A DNA stretch of 64,000 nucleotides, from the NCBI GenBank assembly GCA_018894105.1, contig CM032123.1, positions 8,805,001 to 8,869,000 on the forward strand. The letters run 5' to 3'. A program made the translations under genes and the position numbers. The DNA is from Jacaranda mimosifolia. Its lineage: Eukaryota > Streptophyta > Magnoliopsida > Lamiales > Bignoniaceae. Of this stretch, positions 12,615 to 24,902 are shown one piece after another; the first letter of the stretch is position 1, and every line of letters starts with the position of its first letter. The notes under the pieces were generated by a model that saw nothing but the letters and a program-made list of their open reading frames with translations, did no database searches and was not told where the DNA came from.

Positions 12615-12895
12615 GAGTCACAAAAACTACACGAAACTACTAAAGTTAAGCTCATTTTTCATATGTATACATTTGGTTTACAGTATTAAATTGCTAGAAA
12701 AAAAAAAAAAAATCAAGAACAACAACAGAATCATTACAATAGATGTGAAGCATACATAACATAAATAAAGTCAAATTTAACGTACACATACATCATCTCA
12801 TATTTAAAAGTCTGAATAGTACATAAAGCAGTAATAGTAATGCAGGCACAGTAGAAGTCTAACAACATGAAAGCAAACAAACAAATGGATAATGC

Positions 12896-14142
12896 CTAGT
12901 TCATGTTCGCATCCCACATTGACAAAGCTATATGATTCCTAAATACCTCATGTGTATTTATTTCTGCATGATTGGGGTCGTTTTTGTGAAAAAAAGTTTG
13001 CCAGTCTATCTCTTCCTGAGTCAGTGGCTCGTTGAATATTTGATCATCTATACTGAATTTCTTGGTGAAATTATGCAGAACGCAATAGGCAATGACTAGG
13101 TCAGTTTGGTGGTGGAGAAAGTAATTTGGCATTCCCCAAGAGAGAATCAAGAACCGCTTTTTCAAAACCCCAAAACATCTCTCAATTGCATTCCTCAATT
13201 TGGAATGTGCATGATTGGACATCTCTCTGGGACTGTTATACACTGCATTTCCCCTAAATTCATCTAGGTGGTAGCAAGCCTGTCTATAAGGTGTTAGGAA
13301 GCACATATAATTTGTGTATCCAGCATCAACTAGGTAATATCTCCCTAAAATAAATTGAATGGGAAGACTATTAATTTAATCTATAACAATTACATTATGA
13401 TGAGTTAGTATTTAAACGGTACTTCACCTGGTGGAGGAAATAGGAATGAAGGAGCACTTTGAATTGCACTGAATAAGACCATTGCATCATTTGCACTATC
13501 CTCCCACCCAGTGGACACGTATGTAAACATCAGGTCGTAATCATATATAACAAGAACATTATGGCAAGTATGACCTTTTCGTGAACGGTATACATTCTTT
13601 CTACTGGCTAGTACTCATGCATGAATGAGAGTACCATCTAGTGTATCGATAGCTCCTTATTCATGGAGAATAGCTAATATGGAATAAATATTACATCCCA
13701 TTCATATTCGCTTAAAGATCTTAAGATAGACTTACGATACCAAACGTGAAAGTAAGGATAGAAGTCTGGATTGTTCTCAATTTGCTGAAGGACTTCATCA
13801 AAGTTAGGTCTACATATTACCTCGGGTGCCAGGTAGTTGATTCACTGTCTTGAGCGAGTGTTGGAAGTGCTCCATTATTGTTGTTTGTCGTTGGTGCATT
13901 CCGACAGTTTGCATAAACATAGCAATTTCTTCAACTACAGACACCTTTGACTTTTTTAATTGTTTCAATAGGCCCCGAGATGTTAACATGTCCACTAGTG
14001 CCCAAAAGGTGGGTTTTGTCATTTGTATGTTGTCATAAAATCTTCCATTGTGCCCATTCAGAACTTTGCTCACCCAATTCAATCCTTGGAAGGACGAAGT
14101 ATTTTGTGGTATCCTCTCCCACAACAAGTTGGGGGCAATCAC
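12896..14142 (-). pseudogene. PIF/Harbinger transposase (DDE superfamily), nearly complete but broken
   Basis: Minus-strand exons run from 14142. The first (to about 13820) holds the helical N-terminal region (FYDNIQMTKPTFWALVDML). A short exon follows (about 13750-13800; NFDEVLQQIENNPDFYPYF), then at about 13440-13660 GAIDTLDGTLIHA, a stop, then NVYRSRKGHTCHN, DYDLMFTYVSTGWEDSANDA. After an intron (about 13345-13425) comes GRYYLVDAGYTNYMCFLTPY, and then HSKLRNAIERCFGVLKKRF. These match, in order, the catalytic blocks of the plant PIF transposase: the first Asp in GAID/DGT, the second in GWE-SAND, and the Glu in IERCFGVLK. The enzyme cuts and reinserts the element, usually at TTA/TAA. At least one stop (just after GTLIHA) interrupts the frame, so this copy is probably inactive. 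The ends of the small exons are approximate. Confidence 0.85.
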
Positions 14143-14699
14143 TTTAGTAAAAAAAATAGTTCCTTATATCCATTAGAGATATTGGTTCCTGGGGTCCCAG
14201 GGCTCCCCTCACTTTTAGGGTCTATGGGTGGGTTTCCATGAGAAAATGAGCTTACCATATTGACAACTAACAATGACAAAACCATCAATTACCACACGTA
14301 TTAATGTAATAATAAAACCTCTGGTAATTGCAAAAAATTAAACAAGTAATGACATATGATATAGTTAAAAACATAAATCCATAACACACAGAAGAACATG
14401 GAAGTCTAAACATAAAATTAAAAGACGTCTCAGGAAAACAAAGTTAAATTTGTTTGACAAAGATACAACATAATTAGATAATGAGAAAAGCAACATATAC
14501 TAGATCAGGCCATTGATGGAATTCTCATCGCTCGTGAGCTAATCATTCAACTCAAATTTGCTTCTCACAATCATCAAGCCTATTGAAAAATGACCACATG
14601 GTAGAGCTCTTCAAAGAATTAATGGCCTTGCCAAAAAGGCTATTGGCCAAACTATCTATCCAAATTAATAGACTTCTCGGCATTAGCCCCAATCCTATT

Positions 14700-15470
14700 G
14701 CTCTTGGCCTCCATAAGGTCATCCTATTGGTCCAGAGCTAATGATAAAGGGGTATCTTTCTTAGCTGCAGGGGTGCCTTTTCTCCTACGTGATGAACCAC
14801 CCTTACTCCCGATTGTATCCGTTAAGTCCTCTCCACGACTGAATGATCTCCTCGATTGGCTGTAATTGCCACTCTTAGACGGTTGTGATTAGAACCTAGG
14901 CTGCGAACCTGCAACTACGCTAGATTGGAACATCTCTGTATAATAGTCGTAATGGGGCAGTCCATGCTCGAGGTGGTATGCATGATCGGGGATTTTCCTA
15001 TAATGTTTGAATATATGGTATTAATCATAAATTAAATAAGTGAAAATTATTAAGTGATATGTTAACGAGTATTTACTAAAAATAATTACCATGACCTATT
15101 GCTGGATACGGTTTGGTGGGCCCATAACTGTGTTCGTCTCATAGTCCTATCCATAACCTGTATTACTTATGACCAATCGATAGAATAATTGCCATGCGAC
15201 ACGAAACCTACGCCACTTGGTTTTGCACTGTTGAACCATGTAGCTGTACCTTGGGTATAGCCTCTGATTTAGCTTGTTGCATATTTAGTTCCATATGAAA
15301 GTGGAGAAAGTAGTGGTTAGGAGCTGTCTCTGCATAAACCCCTCGTACGCAAGTTCTAAAAAAGACTTTCACACTCAATTGGCCATCTAGTGCTCGTGAG
15401 CCTAGCTGCACCAACACTAGGGATGGATGATGCTTCATTTCCCCTCGGGTACATCTAAATGTGATCACAT
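14700..15470 (-). other. Degenerate coding-like region near the Harbinger genes
   Basis: Minus-strand frames give an 86-codon stretch at 15208-15468 and, lower down, a basic Ser/Arg stretch (SKGGSSRRRKGTPAAKK, about 14740-14840). The base composition is less AT-rich than its surroundings. The parts lie in different frames with stops between. It may be the remains of another element gene (a basic DNA-binding region); no family was recognised. Confidence 0.25.
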
Positions 15471-15479
15471 TTATTGAAC

Positions 15480-18400
15480 CTCATAATGGTTATAAATATA
15501 GCAATAATGGAATAATTTCATTAAAAAGGTCAATTAATATAACTTAAGTTTATAAACATATTCTTTAATGTATTATATATTTAAGTATAGATAAATACCA
15601 TAATGAAAATTATCATTACAAAAATTTAGTTACCTAAGTATGTCATCTTACCTTATATCTATGATAATTATTGTCTTATACATATTGGCGATAAGGCAAA
15701 ATTATCTATATGTGTTCTAGAGATACAATTACTAGCTAATGTATAAATCAGATAACCACTACTAGCCAAACTATATCAAGTTCAAATTTGTGCTATATTT
15801 TATCTCAAGAAACTAGTTAAGTAACCATCCTTGTGTATATATTAAATATGTTCTTAAAGTTTTTGTATAAAAAAATTGCTTCATTACCATGTTATACTTG
15901 AGTAATTTTGAGATATCAATTGATCTTTTCAAACCATCCTTGTGTTGGAAAATTTCCACCCCTTTAGATCAATAATTTTTTTCCAATCTACCAAATCTTG
16001 TTCCCCTACTTAGAATAAACTTCATTTGATGAGGGTTATTATTTTTAATCACATCCTAATAACTTTTGAAGACAACAATATTTGATGGAAATTCGGTAAT
16101 AAAAGAATTGGAAAGACAACATTTGTAACAATACAAAATCAACATTTGAGGACAACAATATTTTTAACAAAAATTGCAGAGCCAACATTTTTAATAATAC
16201 TAAATCTGGACACAATTACAAGAAAAAGACAATAAATAATAACCACGAAAAACACTTGTGGATAGAAAAATTTAAAAACAGAAAACTAATCCACATACAA
16301 ATGTCAATTCCTAGTCTCTGTACAAAAATTACAACCGTTTGTCTTGAATTGTTACACTGCATGCCTATCCTTCTACAAAATTGTCATCCCCTAAAAGATG
16401 GTCATCAATTAGCATGAAGTCTGTTGCTAGCTTCCACCATAATCCATACATGAAGATTACCTCATCTAAATGTGGGGTTAAAGCATGTAGGAGTATGACA
16501 CAAATATTAGTCATACCCCAAATATTGATCTAAATTATAATTTGTATTATAATTACACCCCAAACAAATTCCCAAAAATGCCATGAAATTTTAGATATTT
16601 AGACAGACCAATCACATGTTCGCACACAATACAAAGCTGCACAACTATGCACCAGTTCAACCAAATCACTATTTTTCGGGATTTTGAAATAGAAGCATTG
16701 TTTATAGGGATTTAAAAATAGAAAAACTCCATGAATGAAACAGAATCAATCGAAACAAAATCACTAACTTGAAACAAAATCAGCCGACACACTACATGAA
16801 ACAGAACCACTCTTTTTAGGGATTTTGAAACAAAATCACTACATAAACGAAACAGAATCAACAGAAAAAGAATCATTCACTTGAAATAGAATCAGCCGAC
16901 ACAAAAATTTAAAAATAGAATTACTATTTTTGGGGATTTTGAAATAGAATCAGCCAGCAACCACTGTACATTGAAATTTGGCCAAAAACACTCACATCTT
17001 CTTTAAACTTTAGGAGACCCGAAAAAGATGATAACTTATGAAATTTAAAACAAAATTATGAGGAAAGAACACCGATGTGATTTAATGGGGTGATAAAAGT
17101 GGACCAGCCGTAGCTTTATACATATAAAAGTGGCCTTATTTGGAAAAAAACCACTTTCAATTGTAAGTCATACCTCTATCTATACACATATAATAGGGAA
17201 CCTAAAATCTGTCTATCTAAGCTAGAAATATGTATTCAAATAGGAATAAGCATGGAAACATTTGAAGCACCAAATAGATGCACTTAAGCAAGTGAAGCTT
17301 ATATCAGCAACACTTGATCTCACAATAAAGATGTGAGTTGAGGGTTGTTGGAGAACAAAGGAGTTCTTCAAGAACCACGTATAACTAATAAGTCACCATA
17401 GAGGTATACTTATTTCTCCACACGTAGGATGGAGAAACCCCAGTCATGGTGCTATTTCTAGTGCAGAAAAGAAAGAAATAAGCTCAAATTATAGCTGTTA
17501 GGCATCAAGGACACCAACATAATCACATAAAGTTTAAAACACATAACTCCACATCATATATACCACATTGACAACAATAAAAACATACTAGCACAATAAA
17601 AACATACTAGCATAATTTTTTTACCATAAAAAAATCAACATATAATGCACATAATATATAGGCCACTCACAGATGAACTTAAACAGGTTGAAGGTGAATG
17701 AGTCAATGCCCCTCTTTCACATACTCCTTCCCTTAAATGCTCCTCCCTCCAATTGTCTCCCCAACAAGATGTATTCCCATCCTCCGTTGTGCTCGTGTGT
17801 CGTGATATAATTTTACTGGTATTTTTCTGACTAGCAAGTAAATCATGAGGTATGTTTAAACAAGAACCAAGCCTTTTATATAAAAAAAGTTTTACTGGAA
17901 CTCTTTAATGCAATATAGTGTGGGTAGGTGAACGTGCTAAAGTGGTGTGATTTGATATGAAAAACTATAAGTCGTAGCCTTTATAAAAGATGAATGAGTT
18001 ATCACGCTCTCATACGGAGATGATATGACTATTCAAGTTGTCAACACCACTGCCATGCTTCTATTTGTGGTCATATAATAAAAGAAATAACACTCCTAGA
18101 CATAGCCTATTCTGTCACAAAATGAGAATGGTAAATATAAAATGCACACTAAGCAGCTTTGCCAAAATACGTAGGGCAAAGACCAATAGATTAACTTCAC
18201 AAAATTAAAATCATATTCCTATCACATGAAAGATGGAAAAATTGAATTACAAAAATACTACCTAACAAAAATAAATCATAACAATAGTTACATTAATCCC
18301 ATAATAAATCTATCCATAAATCAGCAAAAGTGAAATAACACACTAACACTACGATCAAATTAGTACTTTTTAGGGAAGGAGATCATATATTCATATAGCC

Positions 18401-18900
18401 ACAAATAACCCAAGGCAATGATCCCACCAAGTGTTCAAGAAAAAACTTATGTCCAAGAAATAACATGTAACTCAAAATTGTCCTTTATAAAAAATCTTTC
18501 ACTGTAATAGAAAAATTAATATAGGAAAGTGAATTTTCATATGAATACCACAAACGAGGTCCAGAAAAGCAAACACAGTCAACCAATTTTTCCAATGTCA
18601 TCGTTCTCCGTTGGATCTACAAAACCAAATGAACAAATTAGTATGTCTTCACAATAATAATAAACAATTGAGGCTACCCATGTCATAGGCCAGCATGAAT
18701 TGAATAAAAAATAAAAAAAACTCCCTTCCTTTTACCGAATATGTGCATAAACAATCAGTACAGTACAACCTTTCTCCTAAAAACCTAAAAACCAATAGAG
18801 AAAACCCTAATATGATAGGGCATGCCGGTAGATCTCAGGGAATATCGATGAATATTCACCAAATAAGTCACAAACACTAGCAAAAGGGATTGAATCCCGT
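15480..18900. other. AT-rich non-coding DNA within the Harbinger candidate
   Basis: No supported gene. Short direct repeats of the type AAACAGAATCA...ATTTTTGGGGATTTTGAAA recur at about 16650-16940. The rest is A-rich. Confidence 0.4.
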
Positions 18901-19849
18901 GACCTAGGTGTTGGATAACAACACATTATTGATCATGAAACCCATCTGAAAAATAGAACAGATACACCACTGAGCACGCATGAGGGAATAATTTGGAAGA
19001 AATAATTCCCTTTTTTTTTTCCAGAAAAAGCACAGAGGAATCGTTGAATAAAGGAGAGAGGAGAAAGTAATTTTAGGTGAGAGAGAGAGGCTACGACAGA
19101 ACAGTGAGTAGGTGGGTTTGGAGATGAGGTAAAGAGAAAGGAAGTTTAATGTGATGGGGTAGCATAATAGAAATAGGAAGGGGGGTCTGCGAGAGAACAA
19201 TGGGTAGGGTGGGTTTGGGGACAAACATATGACAGTTGCAGACATTGGGGAATGTGGCGAAAAATTGAATTGCGGGGTATTTTTGGGATTTTTGGAGTTA
19301 TTTTGAAAGTGGGATTGGGGAATGTGATGATATATTTGTTTGTATTTTGGGAGTTGGAAAATTTTTTGGGGATTTCTAAACAAACAAGCCCCCATTTTAC
19401 TTATTCTCTCCCTCTTTGTTTTAGTTTAGCACTCTCTCTCTTTGTTCTTTCTCTCTCCACCATTCTTTTCCAAAATGCTCTCCTGCAACTTTCTCCCGCG
19501 AACACATCAAGGCATTTTCTTCTTCTTTTCCCTTTCTACTACTGACAACTTATTTCGCATGCAGAAACCCAACAAAGTCTTATTATGAGCCCGAGTTTCA
19601 ACAAGAAGAAACCCAAATAACCTCATTTTTCTCTATTTCATTTTGAATATGAATTTTTGTATTTGACAAGTAACAAAATCTTCTCAGTGAATACTAGAAA
19701 AAAGAAAGTAATTTTTCTTCAATTTAAGCTTAAAAAATATTTTTCGAGAGGCCAAGATGCTCAAAATCACTATTAGAAAGTTGTGTTTACAATAAAGAAT
19801 TCCACATCTTATTAATTTGTATTTTATTGTATAATTTATACTATATAAT

Positions 19850-22800
19850 ATATTGTACTATTCTTTTACTGAAGAAGGGATGGTGAACAATTGTTTTTAG
19901 CTACTGAACATAATTGTATTTGGAGCTGTCCAGATTCATTTTTCATTTCTTCAGAAAGATAATACCTCATTTCAGCAAAGTAATACTTTATCTTTGTAGA
20001 TATATACCCGACTTTAAAGTTTTAATACCTTATCTTTAACATTTAGTACTACATTAAATTGATTATATATTTATTAGTCGTATGGCCAAATTTGCCTTAA
20101 TTTATTGATGAAACAATATATAAGATCATCCAAAATAATAAAATAGGATATTCACATGTTTAAATGGTTGGAAACACAATTAATAGTGTAAAACACCATT
20201 GTAGGTGGTAAAATATTTCATTTGGACATCAACATTGTAAGGAAAAATACAATTTCGTGGCAATACCAACATAATAAGGTCTAAAATATTTAAATTGAAC
20301 GACATTTAAAATGTATAAAACTAATACTGCCTAGCAAAAATGTAATAACAATACTTCTTTTTTGTACGTAAATACTTGATTTCAAAAGATAGATAAATCA
20401 TCTTCAACATCTAGTATTGCATTGGAGGGATTCTATACTTATTATTCATATAACATAATTTGCCTCAATTTATTTGTGAAATAACATATGAGACAATTCA
20501 AAAATAATTAAATCATTTATTCTTCAATTAATGGCTGGGATAAGCATGTGTTCAAATTGTTAGAAACACAATTATTAGTGTAAAGCACTAATATTAATGG
20601 TAAAACATTTCATTTGGACTTCAATATTGGTGGAAGAAATAGAGTTTCATAGCTATACCAATATAACAAGGTCTAAAATACTTAAATTGGATGATGGTTA
20701 AAATGTATGAAACTGATACTGCAAATCAGAAAAGAGTAATTGTTGAAGCAAAATAAATACTTAATTTATTTCACAGTATGCTTGATTATTGGAAAAAATT
20801 ACTTCATGTTAAGCACATAATACAGCAACAAAGTACTTTAATAATGTGACATAGTGCAACTTATGTTATCCTTTCAAACTAGAATGCAACATCATGATAG
20901 GTGGTAAGTGTATCATTTTGATATCAATGTTGTAGCACATATAAGGTCTCATAACTATATTTGTCCTAGAATTAAAAAAATGATTCCATAATAATCAAAC
21001 AAAGACTTAAATAATTAAATTTAACATAATTTCGAATGTATTTAAAACTACACTTTATTTTAGGGAAGTAATACCTTATTTGTCAAATTCAATACTTCAT
21101 TATAGGAAGATAATATGTTTTTCTAGCATTTAAAACTTGAATCTGAATATATTAAACTGAATTTTCATAATCTAGTACGTCTTTAGAGTGGTTTTTGTAA
21201 TGTATTGAGAATGATACTGTATATGCTGAAAATGATATAATGTTTTTCAATTCTAGTACTTGACTATGGATATATTATGTGTGGATTTCCATAATTAAGT
21301 ACTTCTTTTGAGTGTTTTTATGCCATTTTTTTCCTTTAGCCGAATTTGCCCTAATATGATGGGTGAAACAACATATAAGGCTAATATAGTCATGAGATGT
21401 TCATTGGTTTTTAATGATTGTGTCAAAAGGATATATTTACCTCATTCATCAATGGTTTATATTAATATGAATGAGAACACAAGTAGTTGGATGTTGCTAT
21501 TTGTGTTCTCAACAATTTACACATGTACTATCACGATCATTACTTGAAGAAAACATGATTTTAGTATATTAAAGGGTTTTAAGTGAATTCTGCCAAAGAA
21601 AAAGCAAGTACAGAAACACGCCATAAGTATAGAACAAGGTGAATTAAGTACAAAACTTAAAAGATCAAGTACAAAAAACTAAAAAAAGGTATTTTTTTTC
21701 CCTTCAATTTACAGTTTCATTATTAGTACATAAAATATCAAGTTAAATTTGTCTTAATTTGGCCTTTTGCATGATTATTAAACCATGATTTTACCTAGAA
21801 CAGATATAATCATGAGAGGTTCATTGATTTTTAGTGTTGGTTTCGAAAAGATACATCTATCTCATTCATTAATGGTTTACACTAGTACAAACCATATCAC
21901 AAATGGTTGGATGTGGACATTTGTGTTACCAACCATTTGAAGATGTACCATCACAATCATTATTTGAAGAAAATATAATTTTAGTGCATTAGAGGGTCTT
22001 ATGTGTTGTTTCACCCATTGAATTGAGGTGAATTCGACAAAAGGAAAAGCAAGTAAAAAAACCATGCCAAATAAGTATAGATTTAAGCGAATTAAGTACA
22101 AAAGAATCAAGTACAAAAAACTTAAAAAATAGTATTTTCTTCTCGATTTAAAGTATCATTCTTAGTATTGTAATTTGAAATAAAATACCATTGTTTTAGA
22201 TTTTTATACTTGATTTTTGCAATAGTATACTGAATTCACTCTTGTACTTACTTATTTTGCATGTTTGGTACTTGGTTTTCCTCTGACCGAGTTTATTTCA
22301 TTTTGATGTGTGGAATCATACATAAAACCCTATAGTACCATAAAATCATATTTTTCTTCAAATAATGATCGTGCTAGTACGTGTTCAAATGGTTGGGAAT
22401 ACAAATACCCACATCCAAGCACTTGTGTTCTCCTTCATACTAGTATAAGACATAGATGAATGAGGTAAATATATCCTTTCAACACCACCATCGAAAATCA
22501 ATGAACCTATCATGACTATATTAGTCATAGAAATAATATATCATGGTTTAATAATCATGCAATAGCTAGATTAAGACAAATTCAACTTAATCTCTAATGT
22601 ACAGAGAATGATAAATACTGATTTTTTAGATTTTTATACTTTATCTTTGTAGTTTTGTACATCATTTGTCCTTTTGCTGTACTTATTTTGCGTATTTTGT
22701 ATTTTCTTTTTCGTTGGCTGAGTTTACCTCAATTCGATTGGTGGAACAACACATAAGACCCTTTAATACAATAAAGTCATTTTTTCTTCAAGTAATGATG

Positions 22801-23954
22801 GTGATAGTACATGTTCAAATGGTTGGGAACACAAATACACACATACAACGATTTGTGTTCTCATTCATACCAGTATAAACTATTGATAAATGAGGTAAAT
22901 ATATCCTTTCAACACCACCATCGAAAACTAGTGAACCTATCATGACTATATTAGTCCTAAGACTAATACATGATGGCTTAATATTCATGCAATCGCCAGA
23001 TCAAGACAAACTCAACTTAATCTCTAATTTACTAAGAATAATACTGAAAATCAACAAAAAGAATATCTATGTTTGGGACTTTTATATTTCATCTCTGTAG
23101 TTTTGTATTGAATTCACATTATTCTGTACTTATTTTTGCATATTTTTGTACTTGTTTTTTTTTTTATTTTTAATTTATTTTTTTGTGGAGTTTACCTCTA
23201 TTTGATGGGTGGAACAACATAAGGCCTACTAACATAATAAAATCATAGTTTACCTCAATTCGATTGGTGGAATAACACATAAGACCCTCTAACACAATAA
23301 AATCATTTTTCCTTCAAGTAATGGTTGTGATAGTACTTGTTCAGATGGTTAAGAACACAAACACCCACATTCAACCACTTGTGTTCTCATTCATACTAGT
23401 ATAAACTATTATATATCCTTTTAACACCACCATCGAAAATTAATGAACCTATCGTAATTATATCAATCCTAGAAATAATACATCATGGTTTAATAATCAT
23501 GCAATCACCAGATTAAGATGAATTCAACTTAATCTCTAATGTACTAAGAATGATATTGAAAATCAACAACAAAAAAAAAAAAATTGGGATTTTTATACAT
23601 TATCTCTGTAATTTTGTACTGAATTCGCCCTTGTTTTGTACTTATTTCGTGTGTTTTTATACTTACTTTTTTTTTTGGCCGAGTTTACCTCAATTCAATG
23701 GGTGCAATAACACATAAGATCCTTTAACACAATAAAATCATCTTTTTCCAAGTAATGGTCGAGATAATATATGTTTAAATAGTTGGGAATACAAACACCC
23801 ATATCCAACTACTTGTGATTTTATTCATATTAGTGTAAATCATTGGTGTATAAGGTAAAGAAACCCTTTTGACACCACTATCGAAAATTAATGAACCTAT
23901 CATGACTATATTAGTCCTAAGACTAATACATCATGCCTTAATAATCATGCAATT
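19850..23954. repeat. Tandem repeat array, left part, with inverted monomers
   Basis: Monomers of about 430-490 bp are marked by GAGTTTACCTCAATTCGAT near their start, CACATAAGACC, AATGGTTGGGAACACAA, CATTCATACTAGTATAAAC, CACCACCATCGAAAA and TAATAATCATGCAAT. Forward starts lie at about 22286, 22718, 23190 and 23683. The last is cut off at 23954 by the Mutator-like element. More diverged relatives lie at about 20083 and 20455. At about 21360-22140 the same blocks appear reverse-complemented, so the array turns around near 22200. Between monomers there is a T-rich linker with TTTTGTACTGAATTCGCC and GTACTTATTTTGCG. Any open frames here (for example 22666-22878) are repeat shadows. Confidence 0.8.
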
Positions 23955-24070
23955 ATCACTAATTCAATTTTGGTTCCCGTGTTTTCACTCGTATCACATT
24001 GCATCCCTAAGTTTCAATTTTTTCGTTCAATCTCATCCTTCCGTCAAGTCAACCGTTTGAAAGCTCACAG
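23955..24070 (+). repeat. Left terminal inverted repeat of the MULE (truncated)
   Basis: Complementary to 28488-28603. It begins at TCACTAATTCAATTTTGG, while the right copy continues outward past the equivalent base, so the outermost part is lost here. Confidence 0.85.
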
Positions 24071-24900
24071 CAACCTCACGTGACTTGAAGAAGGCAGAAT
24101 GTTTTCACGTGCTCTGCAGGTTCTTGAAAACAGAAAGCAAAGCCTGACTTGTAATTCCCAAATCTTTTCCCTTCCCAAACCAAAATAAACCATAACTTCT
24201 AATCCAACCCAAAATTCGACCATTGCTTCGATTGAAAGAAGAAAATGTTGCTGATTTAGAGGTATTTGAACCAGTGTTGAAGGTTCTACACCTTTGGAAT
24301 ATTGAAAACGAAGTTGGGGAAGGCTCAAATTATTTCACGGTGAATGGCACAAAGGAAAAACTCAAAGCTTGAGACACCAAATTATGGTAAGTTTTGTGTT
24401 CTCAATTAGAATACTTTGAGTAATTGAGAATTTTTTTTATGTTCAGTGTTAAAAATTTGTGCAGTAATGTTAATTTTTTTTTTTTTTTATGTTTAGTGTT
24501 AAAAATTTGTGCAGTAATATCATTATCACATAAAAAGCTACGATAGTTCAGGATTTCGAAGTGAAAAATCATCAATTAGATCAACATACCATGAAATTTC
24601 AATTCAGACCTTCGAATATGTCTTAAACTGGTGATACTGCACCATACCAAACTGAACCAGAAATTCAGTATGTCATTTTTGTGACTGGTGATGGACCTAA
24701 TCATTAGTTCAGTTTGGCAAATTACATTTTTCTGGTTTACAGAACAGAATCAGTTTTGGATGGTGTATTGAAATGTGAACATCACACATAGAAAATTTAC
24801 TGTTTGCAATATTTTTTTTTGTTGGTTGATGGTTGAGGATGATATACTTGCTAAATTTGATAGTGAGCATTTTTTGTATTTTTGTTTGTTATGTAGATTT
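24071..24900. other. Leader region of the MULE transposase gene
   Basis: No gene in this stretch. It contains a duplicated block with TGTTCAGTGTTAAAAATTTG (about 24440 and 24490) and lies between the inverted repeat and the transposase frame, so it probably holds the promoter and 5' intron. An acceptor-like site (TTATGTAG, about 24889-24896) precedes the coding frame. Confidence 0.35.
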
Positions 24901-24902
24901 GG

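Larger units (their letters stand above)
9892..19393 (-). mobile_element. PIF/Harbinger-type DNA transposon, decayed
   Basis: The element is defined by a Myb/SANT-like pseudogene and a DDE transposase pseudogene, both on the minus strand, the two-gene layout of PIF/Harbinger elements. Candidate ends are GGCTTTGTTTGTTTAAGAA at about 9892 and the complement of GGGGGCTTGTTTGTTTAG ending near 19393, which are similar inverted termini. Inside both ends lies GGGGAATGTGATGAT followed by a TTTGTATTTTGGG block, but in the same orientation at both ends (about 9965 and 19318), which is odd for a terminal inverted repeat. A clear 3-bp target duplication cannot be assigned. At about 9.5 kb it is longer than most Harbingers, so other insertions are likely inside; 15.5-18.9 kb has no recognisable gene. 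The ends are much less certain than the genes. Confidence 0.45.

Noticed and set aside
18904..19545. Frames of 163 and 97 codons on opposite strands
   Set aside because: Pyrimidine/purine-rich low-complexity DNA at the right Harbinger end; Phe/Ser/Leu-rich products with no domain.
22666..22878. 70-codon frame resembling the one at 21877-22116 on the other strand
   Set aside because: Both are translations of the same tandem repeat monomer in opposite orientations, not a gene family.
24065..24328. 87-codon minus-strand frame
   Set aside because: Begins beside the MULE inverted repeat in the leader region; no splice or domain support.
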